Below are positions 4,952 to 6,203 of a stretch of 6,203 bases of DNA, piece by piece. The notes under the pieces were generated by a model that was not told where the DNA came from, ran no database searches, and worked only from the letters and a program-made list of their open reading frames with translations. The DNA comes from Spartobacteria bacterium (GTDB taxonomy: Bacteria; Verrucomicrobiota; Verrucomicrobiia; Chthoniobacterales; Chthoniobacteraceae). The stretch is from NCBI GenBank assembly GCA_025355595.1, contig JANXZI010000097.1, positions 1-6,203 on the forward strand, read 5' to 3'. A program made the position numbers and the translations under genes. The first letter of the stretch is position 1. Every line of letters begins with the position of its first letter.

Positions 4952-6203
4952 TGCACCGGCGGCCCGAACACGATCTGCCCCTCGGCAAACTCCGCCGACG
5001 CCACGATCTTCCCCTGCGCGGCCGACTTCGCGCACGCGATCGTGCCGCGCTCGATGCAATACGTGCCGTGCTCGCGGTTCACCTCCAGCACGACGGAGTA
5101 AGTGCCGGGCGGCAGCGGTGCGCCCTTGTCATCCATGCCGTCCCACGCCACGCGATGCTGGCCTGCCGAGCGCGTCGCACGAGTGATCGTCGAGGCCCAC
5201 TCCTGATCGTCGCGCGCAAGCTTCCACCACTCGCGCAGGTCCGGCATGTATTTCCGCTGGTTGCCCCACACCGCGACGGTCCGCACGCGCTTGCCCTCCG
5301 CGTCCTCGATCCACACGGCGACGTACGGGCGCTTAATTCGTTTGCCGCCGGTCGGCACCTTCAGCGCGAGCGTGAGCGTGACTTGGAAACCCTTCGGCCA
5401 TGCACCCGCCGTCGCGGCAGGCACTGTCGGCGTCGTCGGCGACATCACGACGGCGGTGGGCGGACGGCCTTCGAGCGGTGCAAAATTTGCCGTGCGAAGC
5501 TGGCGTCCGTCCGCCGCGACGATGAGGCACGCCACTCCGGGAATTGTTTTGGCAAGCGCGAGCCCCTCATCGGGCTTCAGCACACACAGCGTCGTGGCGA
5601 GCGCATTTGCCACGGCGTTGCTCGATGCGACGACTGTCGCGCTCGCCGTGGCCGCCGCGGGCTGGCCCGTGCGCGGATCGAGGATGTGCGAATAGCGCTT
5701 CCCGCCGATCGTGTAGCCGCGCTCGTATGCGGCGCTGGTGGAGATCGCGAGGTCCTTGAGGTTCACCTCCGTGAGCGGCGGCGAATTGTCCGCGCTGCTT
5801 TTCGGATCCGCGACGCCGACCTTCCACGCGCGGCCACTGGCGAAAATGTCGCCGCCGATGTTCAGCAGGAAACCCTGCGGCGCTTTCGCACGCGCGACTG
5901 CCGCCGCCTTGCTGATGATGTAGCCCTTGCCGAGCGAGTCCACATTCAGCGCCTGCGCCGTCGTCCGCGTCACCGTCTTCGCCGCGCCGTCGAGCTTCCA
6001 CGCCGGGACGCGCAGCGCCGCGACCGTCCGCTGGAGCACCGCCGCATCCGGCAGCGCGCCCGCCTGCTCCGCTGCGCGCCACACGCGGATGAGATCGCCG
6101 AGATGGCCGTGGTAAGCGCCGCCGGATTTCGCATTCCACCAGTCGTAGCCCGCGAGCACGTCGAGCAATTCCTGCGAGCAGGCCACCGTGCCGGTCGCCG
6201 CAT
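4948..6203 (-). CDS. ApbE-type FAD:protein FMN transferase fused to DUF2271 (5' end outside window)
   Basis: Extracytoplasmic protein with 417 visible residues; the frame is open to the window edge, so the N-terminus, including any signal peptide, is missing. ApbE proteins transfer FMN from FAD to Thr/Ser of target proteins, using Mg2+. Family landmarks, in order: DVLAGYDWWNAKSGGAYHGH near the start, LNVDSLGKGYIISKA (5946-5902 region, cf. DLGGIAKGY), LLNIGGDIFASG, WKVGVADP, ISTSAAYERG, YSHILDPRTGQPA (5691-5653 region), and NALATTLCVL. In the last, Asn (AAT, 5607-5605) replaces the Asp that normally helps hold the metal, and the usual TSGxY is TSAAY. A Pro/Thr/Ala-rich linker (about 5440-5400) leads to DUF2271 (about 5403-5000): RPYVAVWIEDAEGKRVRTVAVW, PDLREWWKLA, HRVAWDGMDDKGAPLPPGTY. 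It overlaps the PepSY gene by four bases. Confidence 0.9.
   Translation of the reverse strand, partial: AATGTVACSQELLDVLAGYDWWNAKSGGAYHGHLGDLIRVWRAAEQAGALPDAAVLQRTVAALRVPAWKLDGAAKTVTRTTAQALNVDSLGKGYIISKAAAVARAKAPQGFLLNIGGDIFASGRAWKVGVADPKSSADNSPPLTEVNLKDLAISTSAAYERGYTIGGKRYSHILDPRTGQPAAATASATVVASSNAVANALATTLCVLKPDEGLALAKTIPGVACLIVAADGRQLRTANFAPLEGRPPTAVVMSPTTPTVPAATAGAWPKGFQVTLTLALKVPTGGKRIKRPYVAVWIEDAEGKRVRTVAVWGNQRKYMPDLREWWKLARDDQEWASTITRATRSAGQHRVAWDGMDDKGAPLPPGTYSVVLEVNREHGTYCIERGTIACAKSAAQGKIVASAEFAEGQIVFGPPVQ

Noticed and set aside
5246..5695. 149-codon plus-strand open frame opposite ApbE-DUF2271
   Set aside because: Ser/Thr/Ala-rich antisense translation over conserved ApbE motifs; no independent support.

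Overview
The window is a GC-rich bacterial chromosomal segment, and nothing in it looks like phage, plasmid or transposase. It holds seven genes: two run off the window edges and five are complete. There is also one probable gene remnant. Three things point, with moderate confidence, to Verrucomicrobiota or a neighbouring PVC-type lineage. First, the intergenic DNA carries runs of heptamers of the CAACGTC/CAACGCC type arranged as a hairpin. Second, Shine-Dalgarno sequences are absent from nearly every start. Third, the gene set itself fits (MWIVRLALRRP-type RND pump, Sel1-repeat protein, ApbE-DUF2271 with a PepSY membrane protein). No rRNA or marker gene is present to confirm this.

Layout. 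Positions 1-1166 (minus) are the N-terminal third of an RND-family inner-membrane efflux transporter that leaves the window on the left. Upstream of it on the same strand is an AraC-family regulator (1250-2143, minus). The 83-base gap between them holds a 14-bp perfect direct repeat with a 22-bp period, a plausible AraC-type operator for the pump. Positions 2144-2467 hold no gene: they are the divergent control region between the regulator and a secreted Sel1-repeat protein (2468-3130, plus). Much of that stretch is taken up by heptamer repeats, including a 27-bp-arm inverted repeat. A GC-rich hairpin fills the 24-base gap to the convergent flavodoxin-like gene (3155-3712, minus).

Between the flavodoxin gene and a divergent VOC/glyoxalase-like gene (3945-4346, plus) lies what looks like the decayed C-terminus of a cupin gene (about 3725-3925, minus). 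It is probably frameshifted at a run of G. The VOC gene ends tail-to-tail with the PepSY gene, and both stop codons sit inside one 16-base palindrome.

The right end (4355-6203, minus) is a two-gene unit. An ApbE-type FMN transferase fused to a DUF2271 domain is followed, with a 4-base ATGA overlap, by a three-helix PepSY-associated membrane protein. Together they suggest a membrane or periplasmic flavin/haem redox module. The ApbE part carries Asn where the family's metal-binding Asp is expected, which makes its transferase activity uncertain.

The items most worth a second look are the heptamer hairpin, the tandem repeat before the pump, the altered ApbE-DUF2271/PepSY unit and the cupin remnant. 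I did not find convincing evidence of a wholly new defence or mobile system.
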